Notes under the pieces: generated by a model | Told to the model about the DNA's origin: nothing | The model's input: only the letters and a program-made list of their open reading frames with translations | Databases searched by the model: none | Translations under genes and position numbers: made by a program | Assembly (NCBI RefSeq): GCF_043290135.1 | Contig: NC_134701.1 | Span: forward strand, 205,093,601 to 205,157,600 | DNA from: Rhipicephalus microplus | Taxonomy: Eukaryota; Arthropoda; Arachnida; Ixodida; Ixodidae | Length of the DNA stretch: 64,000 bases | Reading direction: 5' to 3' | Part shown: positions 12,201 to 20,852 of the stretch, in pieces | Position numbering within the stretch: the stretch's first letter is position 1 | Layout: each line of letters opens with the position of its first letter

Positions 12201-12922
12201 CCGAGACGGCCGAGGAGGTGGCCATAGCACTCGCGGTGGCGACCACTGAGGCCGAAGTAGTAATTAGTGACTCGCAAGCAGCGATACGCAACTATGCGAA
12301 CGGTCGTGTCTCCCGAGAGGCGCTGCGAATCCTAATGACTAACGAAGACAAAATTCGGGAAAAAAATGACACTTTCGTCATATGGACCCCCGCACACACA
12401 CAAACCCCGCTGGCCGGCAACGAGGCGGCGCACGCGGCGGCTCGAGCACTCACGAACCGAGCCGTTGCGAACGCCGACGCCGCCTCGGACGAAGTTCCAC
12501 GCGGGGGGGAGTGGGAGTGGGGGGACCGCATGACTAGTTACCACGAAATAACGCAGCACTATAAGCTAGAAAGGCGAAAGTACCCTCCGCCACACAACAG
12601 GTTAAATAAAAAACAGGCAGTTGCGTGGCGACAACTGCAAACATATACTTATCCGAATCCAGTTCTCTTTAGTCTCTGTTACCCTGATCTGTATTTAACA
12701 GAAAAATGCAAGGTTTGCGATGAAAGGGCGACACTTTCACATATACTATGGGAATGCTCGAGTTTAGATGAAAGCAACGATGAAAACCACGAAGAGGCAG
12801 TTTCGGACCGCAGGACACGCTGGGAGGGGGCTCTGCTCAGCTCCTCATTCGAACAACAACTGTGGGCCGTCCAGCGAGCCGAGGAAGCCGCCCGAGCCCA
12901 AGGGCTCGTGGCCGACGCCTAG
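9290..12922 (+). CDS. LINE ORF2: endonuclease, reverse transcriptase, RNase H
   Basis: This 1210-residue polyprotein would nick target DNA and copy the element RNA onto it. The APE-type endonuclease occupies about residues 10-220 and has WQWNCRG (12-18), LLQETN, GDFNAHH (about 138) and SDHT. The reverse transcriptase has TPQGSVISPLLFN and the catalytic YADD at about 655-658. RNase H follows, with a VDAA Asp at about 937, SDSQAAI and WTPAHT at about 1031. A CX2C...HX4C zinc motif (CKVCDE...HILWEC) begins at about 1138. All expected catalytic motifs are present and there is no internal stop, so the enzyme looks functional. The start is the first ATG after the ORF1 stop. With ORF1 truncated, this copy probably could supply enzyme only in trans (inference). 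Confidence 0.93.
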   Translation: MATHNTKNYVIWQWNCRGYARKRGHLQQYLINKEKPDVILLQETNVKAKLSGYRSFQDSAPRDKPAVATLVKRNLTVTQHEIKVNAIPHLLVEIVPPKNRDNSLFILNVYSSPRLKHRFRALLKKAAGIAGTRALLVAGDFNAHHSAWGYKYENLKGKNLWEDALLEGLTLITDPSAPTRQGNSVCADTSPDLAFVKNITNVCWTNTQEDLGSDHTIVEIRANAGPCKKKSKLLKLVEWDKFRQNRENRIDSSENIEDIEKWTSMLRQDVAAATHEVPPEANLQVLDSKLLHMWEAKRSLQARWKVQRHNRTLRRRIAKLNRDIEEYALQLCKSQWEETCNSMDSRVGFTKAWNLLRFLLDPEETKTAYRQNVNKIINVYKGTHAELLHELRMRYTNPTRPVLHSEYKGTANECLDRPFSIAEVRAVLHRLNTKSSPGPDGVTNKTLRNLDDTSIEHLTVFLNECWEKGRIPRQWKTARIVMIPKPGKRIQLENLRPISLTSCVGKVMEHVVLARLTNFLEDHDLIPHTMLGFRKSLSTQDAMLQLKHQVIDSMTTSTKAILGLDLKKAFDNVKHSTILTRIIELGLGKRTYDYVRDFLTDRTARITLGELESGEIEMGSAGTPQGSVISPLLFNLALIGLPAKLEEIDGLSHSLYADDITLWVTRGCDGQIEQTLQRAIDTVQRFLEDTGLTCSAEKSELLVYRPTRRGRKPKYSEQSANHAEEAIQLTTSEGHVIPKVDVIRVLGLYIAANGHNGETVRRLEHAVNQTIRLLKRITNRHSGMKEGNTIRLVQAFVLSRITYVASYLNWHVAEKIKLDCLIRKVYKQALCLPMNTSTVKLLELGLHNTLDELIEAHNVAQYERLSKTKTGRYILEKLGIHYHTQQGEKADITVMVREKIVIPPLPKNMHPEHHTGRRNQRAQDLQRKFGNCKEAVFVDAARYARRCGYVAAVVDGKGTCMTSVTVQTPLTETAEEVAIALAVATTEAEVVISDSQAAIRNYANGRVSREALRILMTNEDKIREKNDTFVIWTPAHTQTPLAGNEAAHAAARALTNRAVANADAASDEVPRGGEWEWGDRMTSYHEITQHYKLERRKYPPPHNRLNKKQAVAWRQLQTYTYPNPVLFSLCYPDLYLTEKCKVCDERATLSHILWECSSLDESNDENHEEAVSDRRTRWEGALLSSSFEQQLWAVQRAEEAARAQGLVADA

Positions 12923-13054
12923 GCCCGCCCCAAATCAACTTCGCTGGACTTCATAAATAAAGTTATTCTTCTTCTTCTACGGTGCCTTTTTACTGAGTAA
13001 GGCTACCCGACACAGACGTGGCTCCAAGACCTATCCCCATATTTCCAAACGCTC

Positions 13055-14111
13055 TGTGATGTGTGGTGCGCGTTCAAAGTGCGCACCTTCGAAAAGTGCG
13101 CGTCACGGAAAAAAAAAAACAAAAGGAGAAATACCAGAGTGCACGTGCGGTGATGCTTAAACAAGAATGACGACGTTAAAGAGCGTCAAGCACGAGGATG
13201 CGTGGCAGGACGTGAAGTAAACAAAAGGTAAAACATCCAATGGGCAGCGAACACGGAGATTTCAAGGCCCAATGGCTTGACACCACGAAACAGTAGTATC
13301 TCCAATGAGAACGAGACAAGTGGGCCAGAGCTGAAGCAGGAGCCTGGGGAGACCAGAGCAAGGGGAATTCGAGGCAGGCAGTGCAAGCGGAAGGTCGTCA
13401 CCGGACCGGGCGCTGAAGATGGGCCGTTGGGTTCCGGACCCGAGCCTACAGGACTTCCACCGGCCGGGGCCTCCTGCTGTCGGGTTCCCGCTCCAAAGGA
13501 CCGTGGCCATCCGGTCCTGAACTCCTTTCCAGGGCCTGCGGACTTTGGTTCCGGCAGGCGAGCTACAGCCGTCGGGCTCCGGGCCCGAGCTGTGCGCCCA
13601 GCTGCTTGACTAGGTCGACCCTAGTTCCCGGACGCGTCGCCACCAGCCTGCGTTCTCCCGTCTCCGACGTGTCCACGCTCCTCAAGCCGAAACCATCACG
13701 ATTTGGTAGGGCTTTTCGACGTGTCGCCAGCAGCCAGCGTTCCCTCGTCCTCGTCCAGCCCACGCATTGACGCAGGAGTCACGGCGTTCCGGTTTCTCAT
13801 CACCGCCGAAAACCAACTTGTGGGTGAGACTGCACCGATACTCTTGCGCTACTCCCATCACTCAGCCTCTTTCGAACGTTAGGTTTAGTTACTGACTTTG
13901 GACGTTCTTGTTGGGTGTTTACAGATGTGTTTCGTCATGTCCAGTCAACTGTTTATTAAGTGTTTGTTTTGTGAGGAATCTTTGCCTTTTTACTTTTCAA
14001 TTAAACTTTTTGTGTGTTTCTTGGAAACCGAACGGCTTTGTCCTTATTAGAAAAACTCTCTGAGGCTCAGCCCGGGAGAAAAACAAATCAGCAACAAGAA
14101 CCCGCATCACA
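13055..14111 (+). repeat. 5' LTR
   Basis: 1057 bp, starting TGTGATG and ending CATCACA, a perfect 7-bp terminal inverted repeat. Reading it against the 3' LTR I find no difference, including an 11-A run that is the same length in both. Short ORFs inside it are shadows duplicated between the LTRs. Confidence 0.95.
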
Positions 14112-14114
14112 AAC

Positions 14115-14132
14115 TGGCGTCCGCAGCGACAG
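14115..14132 (+). other. Candidate primer-binding site
   Basis: TGGCGTCCGCAGCGACAG starts three bases after the 5' LTR. TGG is the expected complement of a tRNA CCA 3' end. The specific tRNA was not identified. Confidence 0.55.
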
Positions 14133-14181
14133 GACAAAGTCGTTTGTTTTTCCAGTAGATTTTTTTGACGCGGTTAACACG

Positions 14182-15621
14182 ATGACGAACACGTGGGAGT
14201 TAATTGAGTTGGCGGATAAAATGGGACTGACGGGAGCGGAGTTTAGAGTATGGTACGAGGAGCGGATGGAGAGGGAGCGTGAGCAACGGGCTGCAGAACG
14301 AAAGGCGGCGAAGGAAAAGCTTGAATTGGTGCTTAGAGCTAAGAAGGAGGAGCTAGAGCGCGTAACGCGTGAAAATAAAGTGTTGCTAGAGCGTCAGACA
14401 CGCATACTGAAGCAGCAGCTCCAATTAGAGAGGGTGGACTTCGAGCGGCGACTCGAGCTTGCGATGGCGAAAAGGGGGCAGCTGGCGATGCAGAAGGTCG
14501 AGCAAGCGGTGAATGTTTGCTCCGATAGCAGCGTTTGCTGGAGGGAAGTCGATTCCTGCAAGGTTGGCCTCGAGCCTCGCGACAGCCTTACTTCGGAGCG
14601 AGAAGCTCAGATAGAGGAAGGCAGAGAGGTGGACAGCCAAGAAGGCAGGAGTCATGAGGAGTTTGTTGAAGCGACGGAAAGCTTCTCTGGCTGGGAACAT
14701 ATTACTTCCGTTAGCTGCTTGGGGACCTCTGAGAGGCCAAGCACCTATGAAGAAGAGCGCCTGGATATGGGCGACCTAGAAGCTGTGGAAAATGTTGTGG
14801 AGCAAAGCTTCGATAGCAGGGAACAAAGAAGTTCCATTCAGAATGAGGTGTGTATCAGAACGTCTCAAAGGCCGAGCACATTTCGGGAAGGGGTAGGGCT
14901 ACCTCTCAATAGCTCCATGGAAGGAGCGCTAGAACGTCATTGGGAAGATGGCAGCGAATGCCATGAAGGCTCTGATATAGTGGCCACTGATTGTTTTGTA
15001 CCGACAGAGGTAGCAGCAGGCACCACGTCAATGGTCCTAGACCATACGTATATCTCACTCAGAGAGAGAGGGGATTCTAGTTCACAGGATAGCGTAACTG
15101 CTATTTGTCCGAGAAAACACGATGGGAGTGCTGAAGCACTCTTCAAAATAAACAGTATCGAATCGGAGGTGGGCTCGATAGTGGGTATGGAGAATGCCAG
15201 ACAGGGTCTTGAACCTGAGAACGTGATTGGTTTTGAACCTATAATTAAGTCCACTCAAGATGAGCTGTATAATGACCGAGCACAACGGCATCCCTTCTCA
15301 AGAATCCAGGAACCTCACACGCTTGTCGGAGCGTTTGGGCTTGCTGAGGGCACCCCGAGCTTGTGTTCATTAGATGGTGAATTAAAAGAAAGCATTTGTG
15401 TGAGAGATTGTGGCATTTGGACATTCGTGTCTCAGTGCGTTTCGTGTCGACGCCGACGGCTCGAGACCGCGCCCTGTTCCTCTGTGACCGGTAAGCGTTC
15501 ATGTGGCCGGCGGGGGCGCAGACACGCGTTTCAGCGAAAGTGCATAAAAGCATGTTTGCCACAGTTACTTTCGAAACGTGCGAGAAGGGCAGTGCGTCTG
15601 GTTTGGGACGCGATAACCTGA
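14182..15621 (+). CDS. Gag-like protein of the non-autonomous LTR element
   Basis: 479 residues from the ATG at 14182. The frame is open further upstream into the LTR, but this is the first convincing ATG, after the LTR and primer site. The N-terminus (MTNTWELIELADKMGLTGAE, then WYEERMEREREQRAAERK) is a short helix followed by a long charged coiled coil to about residue 115. That resembles the start of Gypsy-type Gag proteins in ticks (recollection). The rest is acidic, Ser/Glu-rich and unrecognised. The C-terminal 60 residues are Arg/Cys-rich (CVSCRRRR) without a CCHC knuckle, and no protease or reverse transcriptase follows. It may be a capsid-like or RNA-binding protein, or a captured sequence. 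Confidence 0.7.
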   Translation: MTNTWELIELADKMGLTGAEFRVWYEERMEREREQRAAERKAAKEKLELVLRAKKEELERVTRENKVLLERQTRILKQQLQLERVDFERRLELAMAKRGQLAMQKVEQAVNVCSDSSVCWREVDSCKVGLEPRDSLTSEREAQIEEGREVDSQEGRSHEEFVEATESFSGWEHITSVSCLGTSERPSTYEEERLDMGDLEAVENVVEQSFDSREQRSSIQNEVCIRTSQRPSTFREGVGLPLNSSMEGALERHWEDGSECHEGSDIVATDCFVPTEVAAGTTSMVLDHTYISLRERGDSSSQDSVTAICPRKHDGSAEALFKINSIESEVGSIVGMENARQGLEPENVIGFEPIIKSTQDELYNDRAQRHPFSRIQEPHTLVGAFGLAEGTPSLCSLDGELKESICVRDCGIWTFVSQCVSCRRRRLETAPCSSVTGKRSCGRRGRRHAFQRKCIKACLPQLLSKRARRAVRLVWDAIT

Positions 15622-15912
15622 GTGTAGGGTTAGAAAACCGGTAGCTCTTTCTGGACTTCGACTTTTAGATGCGGACACAAGTAGCTTTGTCCATAGTCGA
15701 TTTTGTAGTAAAAAGGTTTATTCCGGGTTTCAGAACTTTTAAATGCAATTGGGTGAATCTAAAGTTTAAGTGTGGACATTTGGACGATGTAGCGAACTGT
15801 AGCCCGGTGATGTGTTGAACTGCGTGGTGCAAATATGTGGTTTAATTGTGACGTAGTGCAGAACGCGCACTCATCGGCAGTTTTTTTTTTCTAAAAAAAA
15901 AAAAACTTGAAT

Positions 15913-15922
15913 AAAAGGGGGG
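15913..15922 (+). other. Polypurine tract
   Basis: AAAAGGGGGG followed by four bases and then the 3' LTR: the plus-strand primer site. The same decamer precedes the 3' LTR of the Gypsy element at 28701-28710. Confidence 0.75.
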
Positions 15923-15926
15923 CGTA

Positions 15927-16983
15927 TGTGATGTGTGGTGCGCGTTCAAAGTGCGCACCTTCGAAAAGTGCGCGTCACGGAAAAAAAAAAACAAAAGGAG
16001 AAATACCAGAGTGCACGTGCGGTGATGCTTAAACAAGAATGACGACGTTAAAGAGCGTCAAGCACGAGGATGCGTGGCAGGACGTGAAGTAAACAAAAGG
16101 TAAAACATCCAATGGGCAGCGAACACGGAGATTTCAAGGCCCAATGGCTTGACACCACGAAACAGTAGTATCTCCAATGAGAACGAGACAAGTGGGCCAG
16201 AGCTGAAGCAGGAGCCTGGGGAGACCAGAGCAAGGGGAATTCGAGGCAGGCAGTGCAAGCGGAAGGTCGTCACCGGACCGGGCGCTGAAGATGGGCCGTT
16301 GGGTTCCGGACCCGAGCCTACAGGACTTCCACCGGCCGGGGCCTCCTGCTGTCGGGTTCCCGCTCCAAAGGACCGTGGCCATCCGGTCCTGAACTCCTTT
16401 CCAGGGCCTGCGGACTTTGGTTCCGGCAGGCGAGCTACAGCCGTCGGGCTCCGGGCCCGAGCTGTGCGCCCAGCTGCTTGACTAGGTCGACCCTAGTTCC
16501 CGGACGCGTCGCCACCAGCCTGCGTTCTCCCGTCTCCGACGTGTCCACGCTCCTCAAGCCGAAACCATCACGATTTGGTAGGGCTTTTCGACGTGTCGCC
16601 AGCAGCCAGCGTTCCCTCGTCCTCGTCCAGCCCACGCATTGACGCAGGAGTCACGGCGTTCCGGTTTCTCATCACCGCCGAAAACCAACTTGTGGGTGAG
16701 ACTGCACCGATACTCTTGCGCTACTCCCATCACTCAGCCTCTTTCGAACGTTAGGTTTAGTTACTGACTTTGGACGTTCTTGTTGGGTGTTTACAGATGT
16801 GTTTCGTCATGTCCAGTCAACTGTTTATTAAGTGTTTGTTTTGTGAGGAATCTTTGCCTTTTTACTTTTCAATTAAACTTTTTGTGTGTTTCTTGGAAAC
16901 CGAACGGCTTTGTCCTTATTAGAAAAACTCTCTGAGGCTCAGCCCGGGAGAAAAACAAATCAGCAACAAGAACCCGCATCACA
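15927..16983 (+). repeat. 3' LTR
   Basis: 1057 bp, apparently identical to the 5' LTR, with the same TGTGATG/CATCACA ends. It is followed directly by the duplicated target cgctc. Confidence 0.95.
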
Positions 16984-16998
16984 CGCTCCTTGACTCGA

Positions 16999-17234
16999 GC
17001 CCCGCCGCGGTGGTATAGTGGTTAAGGTACTCGGCTGCTGACCCGCAGGTCGCGGGATCCAATCCCGGCTGCGGTGGCTGCATTTCCGATGGAAGCGGAA
17101 ATGTTCTCGGCCCGTGTGCTCAGATTTGGGCGCACGTTAAAAAACCCCAGGTGGTCGAAATTTCCGGAGCCCTTCACTACGGCGTCTCTCATAATCATAT
17201 AGTGGTTTTGGGACGTTAAAACCTACAAATCAAT
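16999..17234 (+). repeat. SINE copy with perfect 13-bp target-site duplication
   Basis: Full-length plus-strand copy with a tRNA-like head (A box tggtatagtggtt, B box gggatccaatcc), body, and a tail ending in caaatcaat. The 13-mer ctccttgactcga occurs at 16986-16998 and 17235-17247. The neighbouring LTR element duplicated cgctc, whose last three bases are the first three of the SINE's left duplication, so the two insertions share the target. Confidence 0.95.
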
Positions 17235-17247
17235 CTCCTTGACTCGA

Positions 17248-17726
17248 TTTCCACCCTTCACCTGACAGAGTTGACCCCTGCGCCACCGCTCGGCTGAAAA
17301 TGACGCTGCTCTACTCAAGAATCGCAGCAGATTATCGCTGATATGCATTGACTTGCCGTGCCTAGAGACGGCGCTCCCATCGGCTTTCTAAAGTGAAGGT
17401 GGAGCGTTGATTAAAAGGACGTTTTAAAATACGGGGGCTAGTTCTGAAGCGGTTTCCTCGGCACGCTGGACGGCCCAGAGTTGCTCTGTGACGTTCGAGC
17501 TGAGCAGTACGGCTCTCCAGCGCAAGCGAAGGCAGGCGGTTGAAGAGATAGAGGAATCCGCCTTTTGAATTTTTCTGTGCTGCCCTCTGGCGTTTTGTTA
17601 TCGTTTGGTAGGCGCCGGGAGAACTGCCATTGCGAGAACAATGGCCTCTGAGGCCACGAGTTGTTTCCCAACTTTTAGAGGCGGAGCATCTAATACTCGA
17701 GGCTTGTAGTGCGGCGCCGTCCGCAA
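17248..17726. other. Non-coding host sequence resuming after nested insertions
   Basis: GC-balanced unique-looking sequence. It probably continues the sequence interrupted at 12991-13049 by the LTR element and SINE. No ORF of interest. Confidence 0.45.
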
Positions 17727-17848
17727 GCTTCCTCCTCCTTCTTCCACCATCTGTGCATCCCTTCCTCTTCTACACACCGCGCGCGCTTCACTCCTCCACC
17801 ATCTGTGCACCCTTCCTCCTCTCCACACCGCGTGCGCTTCTCCTCTTC
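17727..17848 (+). repeat. 51-bp tandem repeat, two units
   Basis: tccaccatctgtgca recurs at 17743 and 17794, each time followed by cccttcctc and cacaccgcg blocks. It lies immediately upstream of the GAACATTCG array. Confidence 0.75.
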
Positions 17849-17850
17849 AC

Positions 17851-17990
17851 GAACATTCGCTAGCTGTATAATGTAGCGCGCATGCGCCGTCACGCTTCGA
17901 GAACATCGGCAGCTGACGCGCGCGCATGCGCCGTTGCGCTTCTCCCCCTTCTCGAACATTCGACAACTGACAGTGCATGCGCCGTCACGC
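17851..17990 (+). repeat. ~50-bp upstream repeats carrying GCATGCGC palindromes
   Basis: Three imperfect units start with gaacatt(c)g at 17851, 17900 and 17954 and contain cagctgac-like and gcatgcgccg blocks. Two carry GCGCATGCGC, which matches the palindromic consensus of NRF-1-type factors. The array ends at the TATA box at 17993, so it is a candidate promoter-proximal element. Confidence 0.65.
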
Positions 17991-17992
17991 TG

Positions 17993-18027
17993 TATATATA
18001 CTCAAGGTCGGTGCTCGCTCGCTCAGT
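17993..18027 (+). promoter_or_regulatory. Core promoter: TATA box and TCAGT initiator
   Basis: TATATATA at 17993-18000 and TCAGT at 18023-18027. The initiator A (18025) lies 32 nt from the first T of the TATA box, the canonical arthropod spacing. It would give a 5' UTR of about 50 nt before the ATG at 18075. Confidence 0.6.
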
Positions 18028-18074
18028 TGCCGCTCGTCGGTTGGTTTTACGGCGCGTCGACGTCCGAGGTCGCA

Positions 18075-18389
18075 ATGATCGACGTCCCTTTGACCAGCGC
18101 CGGCCAAAGTGTTGGCGGAACCGCAACCAAGTCGTCGTCCGAAGACAAGGCAGCGCGGAGAAGAGCTCGCGACGCCAAACGTAAACGTCGGCGTCGAGCG
18201 GAAGATTCTCAACTTAGAGAACGTGAAGCCGCTGAGAGACGTCAGCGTCGAGCAGCAGCACCGGATTCGGCCGCTTTGAAACGTAAGCGTCGACAAGAGG
18301 ACCCGGACTTTCGAAAACGGGAAGCCGAGTGCAAGCGTCGGCGACGAGAGGCCGATCCCAATGCTGCCCGCGAGCAAGTCGCAATTTAA
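18075..18389 (+). CDS. Short Arg/Glu-rich repeat protein, function unknown
   Basis: 104 residues from the ATG that follows the predicted initiator by 50 nt; the frame is also open further upstream. After a 20-residue Ser/Thr-rich start, the protein is almost entirely Arg, Lys, Glu and Ala. It has an internal repeat of about 18 residues, for example RAEDSQLREREAAERRQR and RQEDPDFRKREAECKRRR, with one shorter unit between. The pattern recalls STPR-type (score-and-three-peptide) repeats, which bind DNA or form basic helices, but period and length differ. It would be strongly basic and probably nuclear or nucleic-acid binding (inference). It could be a complete small gene, a first exon, or a copy of a multicopy repeat. 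Confidence 0.5.
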   Translation: MIDVPLTSAGQSVGGTATKSSSEDKAARRRARDAKRKRRRRAEDSQLREREAAERRQRRAAAPDSAALKRKRRQEDPDFRKREAECKRRRREADPNAAREQVAI

Positions 18390-19908
18390 CACCCCATTTC
18401 ACAACCACGTTAACCAATTTAGCCATCGACCCAAGTAGGACGCACTTTAACACCCCGTTAACCAATTATATGCTCCGCATCCTCCTCAGTGTTCCCCCGA
18501 GGGAAGCTGCGGGCAATTTTTTTCCGCTAAGCAAGGGCGCATGTACCGTGGCCTCGTGGGAAAAGCTGATTGACACTGCTCGAATGTTCTACGCAGCCAC
18601 AGCATGTTCCTAAGCGTGGCAACCTCGCCAGACGATCTGCATTTGTTTGCACAGTGCGTGTCTGTATACATAGCCTGCACGAGTTTTCGTTTTCCGTATA
18701 ATATATTCTTTAGTTTACCGCTTGTACCCTGTTTAAACAAGCGGGACGGGATGTATGCACGTGTTTTTGTAGTGTAGTGTGCTGCAGTGGGCTGTTTTGC
18801 TGGGCGTGCTCAGTACGGTGTGTGTCGGTATCTGTAGCAAGTGCCTTCGGTTATCGAAGTCGGCCGCTCCTTAACCCTTTCTCCACTTGGGCAGAGGGAG
18901 AAAAATCCTGGGCGTGACGCTACTCCGCTTTTTGTGACTGATCATTGTTGCGTTGACGGCAAGCTCTCAAAGCGGCCTGCAAAAATTTATAGTGACATCT
19001 TCACGCTGAAGCTTAAACAGAATCTTGTGCGTTCCACGTCCATCCAGTTCAATCACGGGTCGCAAAAGTGCCAGACACACATGACGAGAAAATATTTCTT
19101 GCGAGTCACACAAGCATGATTTCTTCAAGAGATGTTGGCATGCCAAAGTTGCCGACCAGAACGCCAGCTTCGGCAAGCGAATTTCGGCGTGCTTTGAATA
19201 GAAGGACGGCATAGTTTGGAGAGCGACACTATTGAAGGATGGTCCAGCTAGCTTGCTGTTAAAATATTTTCCCTGGAATAGTGGCGGGGAAGAAGTGATT
19301 GGTCGTGCGAAGTAATGGAATTCCTATCAGAAAATGTGTCCCTTTGCGATACAAATGTTGGCGGTGCCCTGCATACGGAATTGAAAAGAGAAGACTGCGA
19401 TGGGCGCTACTATAGAGAAATGATAACAGCATAGTGTACTAGGTAGCTGGTCTTTTTTTTTTGCCTTTGTTAAGTCTTTTGTTATACTTGTTTTGCATTC
19501 ACAGTCTAAAACGTTCGACACTGCAACCACAGGATGCTTCCGATTGTGCATTGCTGAGTCGTCCATGGCATGGCCCTTTATAAGGCTTCGTAACGTTTTC
19601 TTGTCGCAGGCGTTTTGTTTTCCATGCCCTTTTTTGTGGCCTCTTTTAGATGTCGCTCTGTTTTGTTGCTTAGCAAAAGCAACGCCACCTGCAGCTCTTG
19701 TGCGTGTCTGCGTCCTGGAGGTTCATCAGGTTTTGCTGAAATTTTCAACGACGCTTGTGCTTATGCATTGGTCTCTATATTTAAAAAAACATATTTCTTG
19801 TGTCTTTACCGTGTTCAAAGGTCACTGACTCATTCTTTTATCGATCGTAGTGTTGTATTAATAATATTATTAACTGTAATAAAATTATTAATAATAAAAT
19901 TTTAATAT
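18390..19908. other. Intergenic, nothing recognised
   Basis: Just after the ORF, aacacccc...gttaaccaattta-type sequence is repeated twice (18388-18470). The rest holds only short ORFs without recognisable domains. Confidence 0.4.
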
Positions 19909-20092
19909 CAGGTGTTTTACGTCTCAAATGCAATATATGGTATCAGAGACGCCGTAGTGGAGGGCTCCGGTTGTATAGTAGACGGGGCTCTACGACTTTG
20001 CCCTAATCTAAAAGTTACCGCCACAACTAGGATCGAACTCGCGACCAGTTCAGTTCCGCAGTCGAGTACCGTTGCCACTGATCCACCGTGGC
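19909..20092 (-). repeat. Shortened, diverged SINE copy
   Basis: The minus-strand head (B-box-like ggatcgaactcgcg read on plus) and the gacgccgtagtggagggctccgg block are clear. Part of the body is deleted. Confidence 0.75.
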
Positions 20093-20638
20093 AAACTCCG
20101 TTTTGCTTCACACTAGGCTGTTGTTATTTGACAAATTTACGTTGTGCGTTGTCCAGAGCCATTTTATTTCTGGAAAAACGCAGCCACCACATATACAAAC
20201 AGCTGCAGATGTATAACAACAATGATCTAAATATTTTGACAAAAGCCGAATGGCTTGGTGGCGTGAAAGATCAGCACGTAGACAACGGAAACATTGGGCT
20301 GTTCTTTAAAGATAAATGAGTTCACCTAGCACACCATAAAAATTTGTCAATTTAAATATGAAACAGTGTTCTCTATGTGTAACGAAAAAAATGTAACTTT
20401 GAGCTCGCTTCCTTGTGTAAAGTAATGCGGAACTTCGTCATGGCGCCACACTATTGTACGTCGTATAAACCTTCACGCTTATCATCAGTTTAGGTGTACT
20501 ACAATGTGATTCCTACACAGAAGGTGGAAATTCACAACTCTGGGCTTAAGTCGTTCACTGTGTAATTAATTGCTATCGACCGGAATTAATATTTTTAGTT
20601 GCCTGTTCTTTACGATTTTATAGAGTCATCCGTACAAT

Positions 20639-20852
20639 CCACGGTGATCTAGTATTTATGGCATTCGAACGCTGACCTGCAGGCTGCACAGCATCCAGGC
20701 CACGACGGCCATAATTTCGATGGATGCGAAAATTCTTGATACTCGTACACGTGCTTATAGTTATGGGCACTCTAAACGACACCAGATGGTCAAAATTGTC
20801 GGCGTTCTCCCCTACGGAGTTAATTATTATCACGTCATGTTATCGGGTGGGT
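20639..20852 (+). repeat. Old, strongly diverged SINE copy
   Basis: Plus-strand copy: ccacggtgatctagt A-box region, gctgacctgcaggctgc, and the body block with gatggtcaaaattgtcgg and ctacgg. Divergence is high and the tail is lost in AT-rich sequence. Confidence 0.6.

Larger units (their letters stand above)
8937..12977 (+). mobile_element. Young non-LTR retrotransposon (I-group type), 5'-truncated
   Basis: The insertion is delimited by a perfect 13-bp direct repeat, tacggtgcctttt, at 8924-8936 and 12978-12990. It contains the C-terminal part of ORF1, a complete ORF2, a short 3' UTR with AATAAA, and an end made of TTC triplets rather than poly(A). The 5' end falls inside ORF1, as expected when target-primed reverse transcription stops early. 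RNase H after the reverse transcriptase places it in the I group (I/LOA/R1-like); the clade is not resolved. The perfect duplication and open ORF2 indicate a recent insertion. Confidence 0.92.
13055..16983 (+). mobile_element. Non-autonomous LTR retrotransposon, very young
   Basis: Two 1057-bp direct repeats in constant register (offset 2872) bound an internal region of 1815 bp. The element is flanked by the 5-bp target-site duplication cgctc at 13050-13054 and 16984-16988. It has a primer-binding-site candidate, a polypurine tract and one gag-like ORF, but no protease, reverse transcriptase, RNase H or integrase. Its enzymes must therefore have come from another element. The structure matches Gypsy-like LARD-type derivatives; family membership is inferred. 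Confidence 0.93.

Noticed and set aside
13277..13609. 110-codon ORF, duplicated at 16149-16481
   Set aside because: It sits inside the LTRs. The duplication is the LTR pair itself and the composition is not protein-like.
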